DNA of 64,000 nt from Neobacillus driksii (GCF_013409995.1 NZ_JACCBX010000009.1:186001-250000); one strand, 5' to 3'. Shown: positions 7,390 through 16,373, counted from the first letter of the stretch. Program-made: numbers and translations. Notes: generated by a model from the letters alone, not told the origin.

Positions 7390-8485
7390 GAAACCTATGC
7401 TACCTAGTGAAAAATATTTCGGTAAATTAGAACTAGTTTATGCATTTTATGGCACTATGCCTACCGGAGTTAGTGTTTCAGAAACTGGTCGTATTTTCAT
7501 TTGTTTTCCGAAATGGGGAGACGATGTTAAATTTACGGTGGCGGAAATTGTTGAGGATAAATTGCAGCCTTATCCTAATTTACAAACCAATTTGGTTAAC
7601 CCCGAGAATATCAAAATGACTTTCATCAGTGTCCAAAGTGTAGTTACTGATGGAAGGGGAACGCTTTGGGTATTAGATACAGCGGCACCCAATTTTTCTG
7701 AACCTATTAAAGGTGGGGCAAAATTAGTCGCTGTTGATTTAGAAACCAATACAATAAGAAAAGTATATACTTTTACAGAAGATGTTGTCCTGCCTACAAC
7801 TTATCTGAATGATGTCCGTTTTGATTTTCGTGTTGGAAAAGCAGGTTATGCCTATATAACCGATTCTTCTTCACGAGGACCAGGAGCTATTATCGTCGTA
7901 GATTTATCAAATGGAAACGCGTTTAGACGGTTAAATGGGGCAAATTCAACTTCACCCGATCCCTATTTTTTACCGAAAGTAGAAGGTCAAATTTTAATGA
8001 ATCGAAACAAAGACGGTTCAACTTCTCCATTTAGATTGGCGTCTGATAGTCTTGCGATTTCTCCTGATGGAAAGATATTATATTTTGCTCCACTAACCAG
8101 TCGTCATTTGTTCTCTATCTCAACAGAAGCCCTGAGAGACAGAACGATACCGGACATGGATTTACCTTATCATGTGAAGTATTGGGGAGAAAAAGGTGCG
8201 TCTGATGGAATGATCACCGATACAAAGGGAACTGTTTATGCTGGAGATTATGAAAACAACAGTATCCGTAAGATATTGCCAAATGGCATAATAGAAACTA
8301 TCGCACATGATCCGAGAATTTTGTGGCCGGATACTTTTTCAATTGGTCCGGATCAATATTTGTATGTCATTGTGAACCAATTACATCGACAGCCTAGATT
8401 TCATTATGGAAAAGACTTACGACAGAAACCTTATAGTTTACTTCGTATCAAAATTGATGAATTTCCTGCTCCGACCATTTCATAA
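7388..8485 (+). CDS. major royal jelly / yellow-like beta-propeller protein
   Basis: A 365-residue protein of the MRJP/yellow family, which in bacteria is often labelled L-dopachrome tautomerase-related or SMP-30/gluconolactonase-like. Blade-like repeats are visible: TGVSVSETGRIFICFPKWGD, SVVTDGRGTLWVLDT, LNDVRFDF..GYAYITDSS, SLAISPDGKILYFAPL and GMITDTKGTVYAGDYENNSI. There is no signal peptide, so it is probably cytoplasmic. GGAGG precedes the ATG. It stands alone with a palindrome over its ribosome site. The activity of bacterial members is not established. Confidence 0.8.
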   Translation: MKPMLPSEKYFGKLELVYAFYGTMPTGVSVSETGRIFICFPKWGDDVKFTVAEIVEDKLQPYPNLQTNLVNPENIKMTFISVQSVVTDGRGTLWVLDTAAPNFSEPIKGGAKLVAVDLETNTIRKVYTFTEDVVLPTTYLNDVRFDFRVGKAGYAYITDSSSRGPGAIIVVDLSNGNAFRRLNGANSTSPDPYFLPKVEGQILMNRNKDGSTSPFRLASDSLAISPDGKILYFAPLTSRHLFSISTEALRDRTIPDMDLPYHVKYWGEKGASDGMITDTKGTVYAGDYENNSIRKILPNGIIETIAHDPRILWPDTFSIGPDQYLYVIVNQLHRQPRFHYGKDLRQKPYSLLRIKIDEFPAPTIS

Positions 8486-8596
8486 TAAAAATAGTCAATT
8501 AATTGTTTTCATTATATAGTGTAAAACAAATACGAGTATGCAAGAAGTATTAACTTTATTTACTTCTGCCAAAACAACTCAAAATGGTTTAATAGG

Positions 8597-8633
8597 AACA
8601 GTTTATTTGGTGAGTATTAAACTGTTCCTGGAA
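8597..8633 (-). terminator. hairpin ending the coat/adh operon
   Basis: AGGAACAGTTTA and TAAACTGTTCCT form a 12-base stem between the MRJP-type gene and the convergent operon. The T run is weak on the minus strand. Confidence 0.5.
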
Positions 8634-8638
8634 AATTT

Positions 8639-8944
8639 TTATAATGTCGGTAAGTTCAATGCTGTATTGATATTATTTAAATCCAAACTGATCTGTTCGT
8701 TTGTATTCCAAGCATGGTACCATCCTTTTTCTACCATATATGCGGATATTATTTCATGCATATCCAGAGCTTCCACTAAATGGCGAGTGAGAATTTCTTT
8801 AATTTCCGGTGTTCCTGATTCTGTTACTGCCATGGCATAATTTCTAACTCCACTTTTAGCTGAAATGAGTAGGTCCATTGCAACGACTTGATCCGATAGT
8901 CCGTCCATGCCAGTTAAAGTTTCAATGATTGGATTCATGTTCAT
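8639..8944 (-). CDS. yraD: CotF-type spore coat protein (YraD-like)
   Basis: A 101-residue protein of the CotF-like family. SDQVVAMDLLISAKSGVRNYAMAVTESGTPEIKEILTRHL is the typical ferritin-like helix pair of CotF C-terminal halves. It is last in an operon whose order (coat, coat, alcohol dehydrogenase, coat, coat) equals B. subtilis yraG-yraF-adhB-yraE-yraD. It is probably made late in sporulation and located in the coat. The symbol is given from order and size, not from an alignment. Confidence 0.75.
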   Translation of the reverse strand: MNMNPIIETLTGMDGLSDQVVAMDLLISAKSGVRNYAMAVTESGTPEIKEILTRHLVEALDMHEIISAYMVEKGWYHAWNTNEQISLDLNNINTALNLPTL

Positions 8945-8956
8945 TCATCTCCTAAT

Positions 8957-9151
8957 TTACTGCTTAGCGTTGGAAAGGATAGAAGCATATTCTTGTAATT
9001 GTCTCGTAGATACATCAATGTCTTGCTGCATAATATCTTTTAATAGCTGATCTGTAACTAACGCTTTCATCGTTTTGGATTTAGTTAAACAAGTGGTCTT
9101 AAATGCAGCCATCTCATGGACCTCAAGAACTTCATGTAAGGCGTAGTTCAT
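8957..9151 (-). CDS. yraE: CotF-type coat protein, N-terminal half type (YraE-like)
   Basis: A 64-residue protein: ALHEVLEVHEMAAFKTTCLTKSKTMKALVTDQLLKDIMQQDIDVS. The LHEVLE..F KT..L.KSK pattern is the first half of CotF-type proteins, encoded here as a separate gene, as in B. subtilis yraE. It lies 12 bases upstream of the next coat gene and 17 bases after adhB in the same operon. Confidence 0.75.
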   Translation of the reverse strand: MNYALHEVLEVHEMAAFKTTCLTKSKTMKALVTDQLLKDIMQQDIDVSTRQLQEYASILSNAKQ

Positions 9152-9168
9152 TTTTTATACCTCCTTCC

Positions 9169-10305
9169 TCAAGGTTTCAATATGACTTTTATACAATCAT
9201 CCATTTTTGTGTCAAAAATCTCATAGCCATGCTTTGCTTCACTAAGTGGAAGTACATGAGTCACGACATCTCCTGGATCAATTTTTCCTGTCGAAACTAA
9301 TTCAAACATATATGGCATATAGTGAATCACAGGTGCTTGCCCAGACCGGATATTGATATTTCGCTGCATAATATCTCCAAGAGGGAAACCATTATATCTG
9401 CCGCCGTAAACGCCAGTAACTTGAATTGTCCCGCCTTTACGCACTGCTTGTGAAGCCATGATAAACGCACTTAATGCTCCGCCTTGAAGCTTCATTCCGC
9501 TCGCAAGGAACTCCATATCAGTCATTTTACCGTCCATACCAACTGCATCAATGACAACATCCGCACCTCCTTTGGTGATTTCCTTCAGGTAACTTCCTAC
9601 ATTCTCATGGTCCTCAAAGTTAACAATTTCTACTTTGTTGGTGCGCTTGGCGTGCTGCAGGCGATAATTGACATAATCAACGGCAATGACTCGCTTTGCC
9701 CCTTTTAGCCAACAGAATTTTTGAGCAAAAAGACCAACCGGACCACAGCCAAGAACAATAACTGTATCTCCATCCTTTACGCCTGCATTGTCAACAGTCC
9801 AAAAACCAGTAGTCATCGCATCGGCAATAACTGTTAACTTTTCATCTGGTTCTTCACAAGTCTCTGGAATTTTGAAATGAGTAAAGTTGGCAAATGGCAC
9901 TCTTAAATATTCAGCTTGCCCACCTGGATAGCCCCCCGTCGTACCAGAATATCCGAAATAGGCACCCATATCACCATTATCATTAGAATTATCACATTGG
10001 CTTTCCAAATGGTTTTTACAATAAGAGCATTCACCGCATGCTATATTAAAGGGGATAATTACTCGATCTCCCTTTTTTAGCTTAGTCACACCTGGACCAA
10101 CTTCTTCAACGATTCCCATTGGTTCATGGCCAATAACATAGTTTTCTTGCAGGTTAGGAATCATGCCATGAATTAAATGTAAATCAGACCCGCATATAGC
10201 TGTACTCGTTACTTTAATAATCATGTCATCTGGTTTTTCAATCTTTGGATCTGGAACTTCTTTGACTACAACATTTTTAATACCTTGATATGTTACTGCC
10301 TTCAT
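9169..10305 (-). CDS. adhB: zinc-dependent alcohol dehydrogenase (AdhB-like)
   Basis: A 378-residue medium-chain alcohol dehydrogenase, NAD(P)-dependent. Catalytic zinc ligands are visible in CGSDLH and GHEPMG; the structural zinc lobe is CGECSYC plus a fourth Cys seven residues later. The cofactor motif GCGPVG sits in the Rossmann part. The long insert after the zinc lobe (QCDNSNDNGDMGAYFGYSG) is typical of the formaldehyde-dehydrogenase-like branch. The operon places it among four CotF-type coat genes, so it probably acts during or after sporulation; its substrate is unknown. Confidence 0.85.
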   Translation of the reverse strand: MKAVTYQGIKNVVVKEVPDPKIEKPDDMIIKVTSTAICGSDLHLIHGMIPNLQENYVIGHEPMGIVEEVGPGVTKLKKGDRVIIPFNIACGECSYCKNHLESQCDNSNDNGDMGAYFGYSGTTGGYPGGQAEYLRVPFANFTHFKIPETCEEPDEKLTVIADAMTTGFWTVDNAGVKDGDTVIVLGCGPVGLFAQKFCWLKGAKRVIAVDYVNYRLQHAKRTNKVEIVNFEDHENVGSYLKEITKGGADVVIDAVGMDGKMTDMEFLASGMKLQGGALSAFIMASQAVRKGGTIQVTGVYGGRYNGFPLGDIMQRNINIRSGQAPVIHYMPYMFELVSTGKIDPGDVVTHVLPLSEAKHGYEIFDTKMDDCIKVILKP

Positions 10306-10323
10306 TTGTTACAGCCTCCAGTG

Positions 10324-10692
10324 TTAGTGATCATCAGGTGTCCGGTCAAACATACCTTTTCTATTGGTCTCAACAGGGAATAGATTCATTTTCCCAATCA
10401 TCAATGTATTGTTGGCAGAGAGTTGATCTAGTTTATACTGTTCACTTAGTTCGTATGGATGGAACCATTTTTTATTAATCATTAGTTCTGTAATTTCTTG
10501 GTGCATGGCAATCCCTTGCATTAACTGGTTTCGTAAGAGGGTTCTAACATCAGGTGATGCAGACTCCGTTAATGCAACAGCAATATTGCGAACACCCTCT
10601 TTGGCACGAAGGAGGAAATCCATGGCAAATGTGGTATCAGCTATCTCAGGTACATGTAACGAGTTTATAGGGTCTAAATAGTCATTATTCAA
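10324..10692 (-). CDS. yraF: CotF-type spore coat protein (YraF-like)
   Basis: A 122-residue CotF-type protein (DTTFAMDFLLRAKEGVRNIAVALTESASPDVRTLLRNQL), clearly paralogous to the one at 8639 but with a longer tail (KMNLFPVETNRKGMFDRTPDDH). It lies 18 bases upstream of adhB and is probably co-transcribed. Coat location is inferred from the family. Confidence 0.75.
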   Translation of the reverse strand: MNNDYLDPINSLHVPEIADTTFAMDFLLRAKEGVRNIAVALTESASPDVRTLLRNQLMQGIAMHQEITELMINKKWFHPYELSEQYKLDQLSANNTLMIGKMNLFPVETNRKGMFDRTPDDH

Positions 10693-10708
10693 TGAATTTT
10701 CCTTCCTT

Positions 10709-10954
10709 TCAATTTATTATTGGTGTTGGCCGGTTTGGAGGAACAGGAGCTTCAAAAGGTGCACGTTGATAGATTGCCTGTAATTCTACAAGCGCTTGCA
10801 TGGATTGTTCAACATCTTTTTGCATTAATGCTCTCAAATCATGATCAAATACAAGTCCTTGCATTAGTTTTGATTTCGCTAAGCATAGGGTTTTAAAATT
10901 AATAACTTCATGTAGATCCAAAGACTCATGATGGGCTAATTTTTGAATGTCCAT
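10709..10954 (-). CDS. yraG: CotF-type coat protein, N-terminal half type (YraG-like)
   Basis: An 81-residue protein, first gene of the five-gene operon: HHESLDLHEVINFKTLCLAKSKLMQGLVFDHDLRALMQKDVEQS, then a proline-rich tail. It is paralogous to the 64-residue protein at 8957. AAGGAGGTAACC precedes the ATG. The promoter must lie in 10955-11100; a sporulation sigma site is expected but I could not pick one with confidence. Confidence 0.75.
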   Translation of the reverse strand: MDIQKLAHHESLDLHEVINFKTLCLAKSKLMQGLVFDHDLRALMQKDVEQSMQALVELQAIYQRAPFEAPVPPNRPTPIIN

Positions 10955-11310
10955 TTTAGGTTACCTCCTTATTAACTTCTACAAATGTATAGTTCCAAAT
11001 TTACGCTAAATCATTCATTAATAGTTTTTTAAAATAGGTTTAAAAAAAGATATAGATTAGGAAAAAAATCTGAAGAAGAAGATGGAATATGGTTTTATTT
11101 TGAAAAGGCAAAGCAGAGGGTGACTATAACCAGGTTGCAATAAGGGTTTTGAATTTACTTAACACATCGGATACTTTATGGATTTCGAATTTATTTAAAT
11201 GAAAGCCCTATGGTGCTAACATGGCAGGTTAATTACATAAAAATAATTCATCGTATAAATAATGATAATATGGTTGATATTGTTGTTATTTAAAAAATGA
11301 GGTGTTCCTC

Positions 11311-11765
11311 TTGGTGAAGCTATTTATAGTGACAGTTATATTAGTTCTTTTAGTTGCCCTCAAACTGCCCAGAAAAAGAACTAAGCATGAGTTACTAGTT
11401 ACAATACAGTTTGCATTGTTAATAAATTTTGTAACTGATTTGTATCTTGATTTAAAGTACAAACTTTACTGGTATTTTGATAAAGAACAAATAGAATGGT
11501 TTTACCTAGCTGTAGCCCTTGGTGAGGTTGCTGTACTGGTTATTATTTTTAATTATTTTCCCCTGAATTCTAATGCCAGTAAGAAATTTATATATATTTT
11601 GGGATGGACCTACATTCTTGTATTACTTGAATTGTATGCAGTTTATATTAGAGTTTTACATATGGTGAATGGAATATTATCTATTCGGCGGGGGTTTACT
11701 TTATTTCAATGTACATCCTTTATTTCGTATTAGACTACACGGCGGATAGAAGAGAAACTCAGTAA
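11311..11765 (+). pseudogene. frameshifted multi-pass membrane protein (CBO0543-like)
   Basis: The first frame gives a membrane protein with about four hydrophobic segments. It then switches without sense to NGILSIRRGFTLFQCTSFISY and stops at 11733. The +2 frame from about 11655 continues naturally as GEWNIIYSAGVYFISMYILY then FVLDYTADRRETQ, ending at 11765. A single small indel near 11655-11680 therefore breaks the gene. The start is TTG 11311 behind GAGGTG. The CBO0543-like label is from general pattern only. Confidence 0.6.
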
Positions 11766-11774
11766 TAAAGTTAC

Positions 11775-11861
11775 AATTTCTTCTTGAACTAACGGGAGCA
11801 AGAGGGCTGTCGTTGCGGCAGCTTTTTCTTATTGTGCTAACTGGCAGGTTAGCTGAACAAG
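11775..11861 (+). repeat. CTAAC repeat, long form
   Basis: Core GAACTAACGGGAGC, hairpin GGCTGTCGTTGCGGCAGC with T run, then GTGCTAACTGGCAGGTTAGC and TGAACAAG. Confidence 0.85.
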
Positions 11862-11920
11862 AAAATGATATAAATTTGGCATAAAACGAGAAAAAGAAAA
11901 AGCTTAGGAGGATAGATCTT

Positions 11921-12334
11921 ATGGGCTACAAAGGTCAGGTTACTTATGATAAGGAAGTAGAGATGGGCTATATTTACTTTAGTGAACCATCAAAATATAC
12001 TATTACTCATACGGAAGAACTTCCAGAAAACGATGATATAATGTTAGATTTTGGAGAAGAAGTCCCAATTGTTGGAATAGAGGTAGAAGGAGAAACTGCA
12101 AGGAAAATTGAACTGATTGCTGATAAAGTACATATTTTTAAAAAGGAAGTTACTACTGATGGAAAGACTTATTATTCTTTTAGACTGAATGATGAAATAA
12201 CAAGAAAGTCTATTTCTCATCCTGATGTTGAATCAATAGTGTTTCATTTTTCGGATACTAACTGTGAAGATTTTATAGGTATAGACATTTTTGATTCCAA
12301 GTCTTATTCCGAGCAGTACCTAATTGGTAAATAA
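11921..12334 (+). CDS. DUF2283-domain protein
   Basis: A 137-residue soluble protein. The first half (TYDKEVEMGYIYFSEP, then ENDDIMLDFGEEVPIVGIEVEG) follows the DUF2283 pattern, in which a VDFDEDGRIVGIEI-like strand is conserved. The second half (DGKTYYSFRLNDEITRKSISHPDVESIVFHFSD) is an extra domain of unknown role. AGGAGG precedes the ATG. It is a single-gene unit between two CTAAC repeats. Function unknown. Confidence 0.75.
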   Translation: MGYKGQVTYDKEVEMGYIYFSEPSKYTITHTEELPENDDIMLDFGEEVPIVGIEVEGETARKIELIADKVHIFKKEVTTDGKTYYSFRLNDEITRKSISHPDVESIVFHFSDTNCEDFIGIDIFDSKSYSEQYLIGK

Positions 12335-12335
12335 A

Positions 12336-12429
12336 TAGTTCTTCTTTTACTAACGGTTGCAAGAGTTAAAGATTGGGAGGGCTGCGGCGATCCTTTTTCT
12401 TGTGATACTAGCTGGGCAGGTTAGTGAAA
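12336..12429 (+). repeat. CTAAC repeat, long form
   Basis: Core TTACTAACGGTTGC, a worn GGAGGGCTGCGGCGATCC hairpin, then CTTGTGATACTAGCTGGGCAGG and TTAGTGAAAT. Confidence 0.7.
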
Positions 12430-12473
12430 TTAAATGCACGAAGTAAAGAGCACCCCTTTTACAAAGGATGCAT

Positions 12474-12847
12474 TCATAAATTTTCATTCGGTTTCAACCT
12501 TCTGCTTTTGAAATCAATAGCCCGCCAGTCTTCGGAAACCTTATTACTAAAAGTAATGGTCACTACATCATATGGAGGATTATGGGCTCCCTCAAATGTT
12601 GTTACCTGCACAGTGACATTAAATAGGTAGCTGCCTTCTCTTAACTTTTTGATTTTGAGAATCTTTTGGTTATAAAATTGTTTAGGTTCGCCGTAATGGT
12701 TCTCGATTTCTTTATAAATAAAGGGAAATAGTAAATAGATGATCACGTCATCACGCAAATGTACATCATTTTTAGTTATGGTTTCAGCTTTGATCTATAA
12801 GAGAAAAAAGTGAAGCAGGCAATCAATATTAAAAGGCTTTTTTTCAT
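12474..12847 (-). pseudogene. frameshifted DUF3888 secreted protein
   Basis: The conserved part (LRDDVIIYLLFPFIYKEIENH, then VTTFEGAHNPPYDVVTITFS) matches DUF3888, a family of small secreted Bacillus proteins. Upstream, an ATG at 12847 opens a signal peptide (MKKSLLILIACFTFFSY) that runs into a stop in its own frame. The frame carrying KAETITKNDVHLRDDV starts one base out of step. One indel near 12785-12795 separates export signal from mature protein. Confidence 0.65.
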
Positions 12848-12893
12848 AAAAATCCCCCATTCCAAGTTACTCTTAGAATGAACAATTAAAGAA

Positions 12894-12980
12894 ATTCTTA
12901 TGAAGCTAACGAGGGCATTACTAGAACAACAGTAATGCTTTCTCTTGATTGAAGTAACGTCGCAGGTTACTTGAAGAAGG
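12894..12980 (+). repeat. CTAAC repeat, long form
   Basis: Core GAAGCTAACGAGGGC, GCATTAC/GTAATGC hairpin, then TTGAAGTAACGTCGCAGG and TTACTTGAAGAAGG. Left GAAGTAAC and right GTTACTTG change together, keeping the pairing. Confidence 0.8.
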
Positions 12981-13035
12981 ATTTAAAGATTTTTTACCGA
13001 ATTAAAAAGAAAAAAATGGAATAAAGGTGAAAATT

Positions 13036-13845
13036 ATGAATGAGATAATTGACTATTACAATCAATTTGATGAGTGGGGAAGACTTGAACGTGAACCGAT
13101 TGAATTCCAAGTAAATTGGCATTATATAAAGAAATATATGCCCCAAACAGGGTACATCCTTGATAATGGAGCTGGACCAGGTAAATATTCAATGGAACTT
13201 GCAAAAGATGGTTATAAGGTGACACTGACCGATTTAACACCAAGATTAGTAGAAATTGCTAGAGATAACGCAAAAGAACTTGATTTAGAAGGACAATTTG
13301 AAGGGTTTTATGCAGCTGATGCCAGAGAACTTAATATGATAAAAGATGAACAGTTTGACTCATCATTAATGCTTGGTCCTATGTACCATTTACAGCAAGA
13401 AAATGACCGTATTATGGCAGTAAAAGAATTAAGAAGAGTTACAAAAAAGGGAGGCTTGGTTTTTGTTGCTTTTATGCCTAGAATAAGACACATACTGACA
13501 TCTCTCTTATTTCCTGAAAATTGGAGACCCAACGATAACTTAGACACCATAATTCAGTTCTCTCAAACAGGATGCTTTAACCACGCAGATGAGGGACGTT
13601 TTACAGGAGCGTATTATTTTAATATTGAGGACATTAATCCTTTTATGGAATCTCAAGGATTTGAAACATTAGACTTAATAGGGTCCAATCCAGGTGCTAT
13701 CTTAAGCAATGATAATTGGAATTATTGGGGAAGAAAAGGTGAACAGGAAGTAAAAAAAATCATTAATTTAATAAAAGAAAAAGCAACAGACCCATATATT
13801 CTGGGGATTTCAAGCCACTTGCTTTACATTGGTAGGAAAAAGTAA
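13036..13845 (+). CDS. class I SAM-dependent methyltransferase
   Basis: A 269-residue Rossmann methyltransferase. Motif I is ILDNGAGPGKYSMELA, a variant of the usual DxGxGxG loop; motif II is VTLTDLTPRLVEIAR; motif IV lies around SSLMLGPMYHL; LRRVTKKGGLVFVAF is the post-IV helix and strand. The start is ATG 13036 behind AAAGGTG. The stop codon TAA falls in AAGTAACG at the beginning of the next repeat. It is a single-gene unit, and the methyl acceptor is unknown. Confidence 0.85.
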   Translation: MNEIIDYYNQFDEWGRLEREPIEFQVNWHYIKKYMPQTGYILDNGAGPGKYSMELAKDGYKVTLTDLTPRLVEIARDNAKELDLEGQFEGFYAADARELNMIKDEQFDSSLMLGPMYHLQQENDRIMAVKELRRVTKKGGLVFVAFMPRIRHILTSLLFPENWRPNDNLDTIIQFSQTGCFNHADEGRFTGAYYFNIEDINPFMESQGFETLDLIGSNPGAILSNDNWNYWGRKGEQEVKKIINLIKEKATDPYILGISSHLLYIGRKK

Positions 13846-13900
13846 CGTTAGTATGATTTCTTATTGAACTAAAGGGTGCATTCCTTCAATAAGGAATGCT
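13841..13900 (+). repeat. CTAAC repeat, left half only
   Basis: TTGAACTAAAGGGTGC followed by a GCATTCC/GGAATGC hairpin; no right palindrome remains. Confidence 0.6.
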
Positions 13901-13968
13901 AATTGCAGCTAAAACATTGGTGTTGCTACTTTAACTTACCTTGACGAAAATAAATAATGAAAGCCAAG

Positions 13969-14015
13969 CACCATCCTTTCTCTACATTTTGTTATAGGGG
14001 AAGGGTGGTGTTTTA
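13969..14015 (+). terminator. rho-independent terminator
   Basis: CACCATCCTT and AAGGGTGGTG arms followed by TTTTATT, located between the methyltransferase unit and the small ORF at 14144. Confidence 0.6.
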
Positions 14016-14143
14016 TTATGGGAATTACAGACACCGGATCTTGATAGAAAAAATTGTAACGTTTTATCTTCTTTTGTAGAAAACAACCAACTAGCACATT
14101 AATCATGCTAAAGTGAACAAAACATATCTGAGGAGGAAGGGTA

Positions 14144-14269
14144 ATGCAGTATATTGATAGTTTCGGTTGGAGCTTAAATATAATTCTAATGATTTGTTTT
14201 GTTATAGCATTATTGGTACTAATGAGAAAACCGAAAGAAAACCGAAAAAACGCAAAGAAGAAAATGTGA
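14144..14269 (+). CDS. small single-pass membrane protein, 41 aa
   Basis: AGGAGGAAGG precedes an ATG that opens a 41-residue product: one hydrophobic segment (about residues 10-26) and a very basic tail (MRKPKENRKNAKKKM). Its last bases overlap the TGTGAAG flank of the following repeat, which supplies the TGA stop. No family recognised. Confidence 0.55.
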   Translation: MQYIDSFGWSLNIILMICFVIALLVLMRKPKENRKNAKKKM

Positions 14270-14326
14270 AGTAATGTACTTAAACAAACGGGTGCGTTTC
14301 TTTAAAAAGGAATGCTCTTTTCGTAT
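14265..14326 (+). repeat. CTAAC repeat, left half only
   Basis: Flank TGTGAAGTAATGTACTTAA, core ACAAACGGGTGCG, then a GTTTC..GGAATGC partial hairpin with T run. No right palindrome follows. Confidence 0.65.
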
Positions 14327-14532
14327 CCAATTAAAAGGAAGTAAATGTTATTATTATATTAAAGCTGGTTGCTCTTCTATTTATAGGTGGAGAAAGCTTT
14401 AATACGATATATACTACAATATTAACTTTGGAGGCACACCACTGCAATAAGACTTATAACGAAATTAAGTTCTTGATATATCCCATCAAGGACATATTAT
14501 GAAACAGTGCTTTAATAAAGGAGTTGTATAAA

Positions 14533-15201
14533 ATGAATGAAAATAAAGGTACAGAAATAAAACGCTTTTCAAAAGCAGAAAACATTCTACCTCAGATCAA
14601 TAGTAAAACTAAGCTAGGCGACTTACGAAAAATCGCGAAGGACATTAAGAAAGATCACGAACTAGCTATCGAACTTTGGTCAACCGAAGAGTTTTTGCCC
14701 AGACTATTAGCAATCTTAATTATGGACAAAAAACTTCTTTCACAAGATGTGCTAAATAAGCTTGATAAGGATATGCAGACTCACGCTTTTGATGAGCGAA
14801 ATAACTTAATGGATTGGTTAATGGCTAATCAGCTCACCAAAGACAAGAAGAAAATTGCATTGATGGAGTCATGGGAAAATAGTCCTTCTGCTCTTCAAAG
14901 GCGAGCTTTCTGGTATTATCAAGGGCGATTAAGATGGACTGGACAAACACCGCCTGATAACACCGCATACTTGCTATCTGCATTAGAAGCTAATATTACG
15001 CAGGAAGAACCGGAAGTTCAATGGGCTATGAATTTCACCGCAGGCTGGATAGGCGTTTATGATGAAAAGAATCGTGCACGTTGTATTAAACTTGGTGAGA
15101 AAACGGGTCTTTACAAAGATGAAATAGTAGCAAAAGGATGTACTCCCAGCTATTTGCCGGAGTTCATTACAATTGAAGTTAACAAACGACTTAATAATTA
15201 G
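14533..15201 (+). CDS. AlkD-like DNA alkylation repair protein
   Basis: A 222-residue all-helical HEAT-type protein of the AlkC/AlkD-related DNA glycosylase group. Helical repeats such as LGDLRKIAKDIKKDHELAIELW, EFLPRLLAILIMDK and NLMDWLMANQLTKDKKKIALMESW, then LQRRAFWYYQGRLRW, resemble the AlkD scaffold. AlkD removes alkylated purines without base flipping. The start is ATG 14533 behind AAAGGAG. It is a single-gene unit. Whether the catalytic aspartate/tryptophan set is complete needs an alignment. Confidence 0.7.
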   Translation: MNENKGTEIKRFSKAENILPQINSKTKLGDLRKIAKDIKKDHELAIELWSTEEFLPRLLAILIMDKKLLSQDVLNKLDKDMQTHAFDERNNLMDWLMANQLTKDKKKIALMESWENSPSALQRRAFWYYQGRLRWTGQTPPDNTAYLLSALEANITQEEPEVQWAMNFTAGWIGVYDEKNRARCIKLGEKTGLYKDEIVAKGCTPSYLPEFITIEVNKRLNN

Positions 15202-15316
15202 TTAACTCTGAAAAATTTATTAGGGTTTAATGCAAAAAATAAAGGAATTCAAAGCCTCAAATTAACCCACTATCTCTTTTTGGTCTGTAGGGCGCTTATC
15301 TTTAAGAAGAACAACT

Positions 15317-15354
15317 TTCCAGCTGAACAGTACAACGATACTGTTCAGCTGGAA
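15317..15354 (+). other. perfect 17-base hairpin
   Basis: TTTCCAGCTGAACAGTA and TACTGTTCAGCTGGAAA form a perfect stem with a six-base loop, directly before a second hairpin. It has no T run, so it is not a simple terminator. Confidence 0.5.
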
Positions 15355-15360
15355 ACAAAA

Positions 15361-15394
15361 AAGGACGATTTCCACATAAATGGTGATCGTCCTT
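15361..15394 (+). terminator. rho-independent terminator
   Basis: AAGGACGAT and ATCGTCCTT arms with a short T-rich end, just upstream of a CTAAC repeat. Confidence 0.55.
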
Positions 15395-15486
15395 CTTCAA
15401 CTAACGGGGGCTTTCCTATAAGAAGGAGAAGTCTTTTATTTATTTTGTTGAAGATATTGTACTAACGATGCAGTTTAGCACAATAA
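15392..15486 (+). repeat. CTAAC repeat, long form
   Basis: Core TCAACTAACGGGGGC, AAGAAGGAGAAG hairpin region with T run, then TTGTACTAACGATGCAG and TTTAGCACAATAAG. Confidence 0.75.
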
Positions 15487-15535
15487 GACATTAACTAAAT
15501 GTAAATTTAATGGTGAAATTTTCAGAAGATAAGTA

Positions 15536-15564
15536 TTGACAAATAATTTTATTTGTGATATAAT
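15536..15564 (+). promoter_or_regulatory. sigma-A promoter
   Basis: TTGACA (15536-15541), exactly 17 bases, TATAAT (15559-15564): a perfect consensus promoter for the metallo-hydrolase gene. Confidence 0.85.
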
Positions 15565-15659
15565 TATAAATTTATGTGTTGAAAATATCCTCTCTCGATG
15601 GTAAATTAATCCTGAGTAATTTCTCAGAAAAAACTTACTTATAATTTGGGGGAGATTAA

Positions 15660-16373
15660 ATGAGAATCGATAAAGGATTGGCAATCTTAGAATTAAATAT
15701 TCAAGGTTTCGGATTAAACCCAACATTGATATGGGATGATGAAATGGCTGTTTTAGTTGATACTGGTATGCCAGGACAAATGGAACAAATACACCTTGCA
15801 ATGAGTGAAGTCGGAGTCTCCTTTGATAAATTGAAAGCCGTAATTATAACTCATCAGGATTTAGACCACATAGGTTCCCTCCCAGAAATACTAAACCAAT
15901 CCAATAACCCTATAGAAGTGTATGCACATATTTTCGACAAACCATATATTGAGGGAACGATACCTCTTATTAAAACAGACCCAAATCGAATGAGTAAAGA
16001 ACAATGGTCAGCATTACCAGAACAAATACAATTTTTATATAAGAATCCCCCGAAATCAAAGGTAGATAAAACATTAGAAGACGGTGAAGAACTTTCATAT
16101 TGTGGTGGTATTCAAATTATTTTTACACCAGGGCACACTCCTGGTCATATTAGTCTCTATTTAAAGCAAAGCAAAACTCTTGTTGCAGGTGATGCTATGG
16201 TAGTAGTAGATGGTGTTTTACGGAAACCCATACCACAAACGACATTGGATTTGAAAACTGCAATTGACTCTCTTGAGAAATTTTTAGACCTTGATATTGA
16301 AAAAGTGATTTGTTACCACGGGGGGTTATGTAAAATTAAGGATAAAAAACAAATTAGAGACTTATTAAGCTAA
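15660..16373 (+). CDS. metallo-beta-lactamase-fold hydrolase
   Basis: A 237-residue MBL-fold metallo-hydrolase. The metal motif THQDLDHIGS has Asp in place of the second His of the usual HxHxDH, a variant common in one Bacillus subgroup. Further metal ligands are FTPGHTPGHISLY and AGDAMVV, with a final His in VICYHGGL. It is expressed from a consensus promoter and preceded by a GGGGGAG ribosome site. The stop codon TAA lies inside the next repeat core (GCTAACTGGGTGC). The substrate is unknown. Confidence 0.85.
   Translation: MRIDKGLAILELNIQGFGLNPTLIWDDEMAVLVDTGMPGQMEQIHLAMSEVGVSFDKLKAVIITHQDLDHIGSLPEILNQSNNPIEVYAHIFDKPYIEGTIPLIKTDPNRMSKEQWSALPEQIQFLYKNPPKSKVDKTLEDGEELSYCGGIQIIFTPGHTPGHISLYLKQSKTLVAGDAMVVVDGVLRKPIPQTTLDLKTAIDSLEKFLDLDIEKVICYHGGLCKIKDKKQIRDLLS

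Noticed and set aside
8538..8840. A + strand open frame over the coat-protein gene
   Set aside because: Antisense to a clear CotF-type gene.
15280..15465. A 61-codon open frame
   Set aside because: It runs through two hairpins and a CTAAC repeat; no ribosome site.
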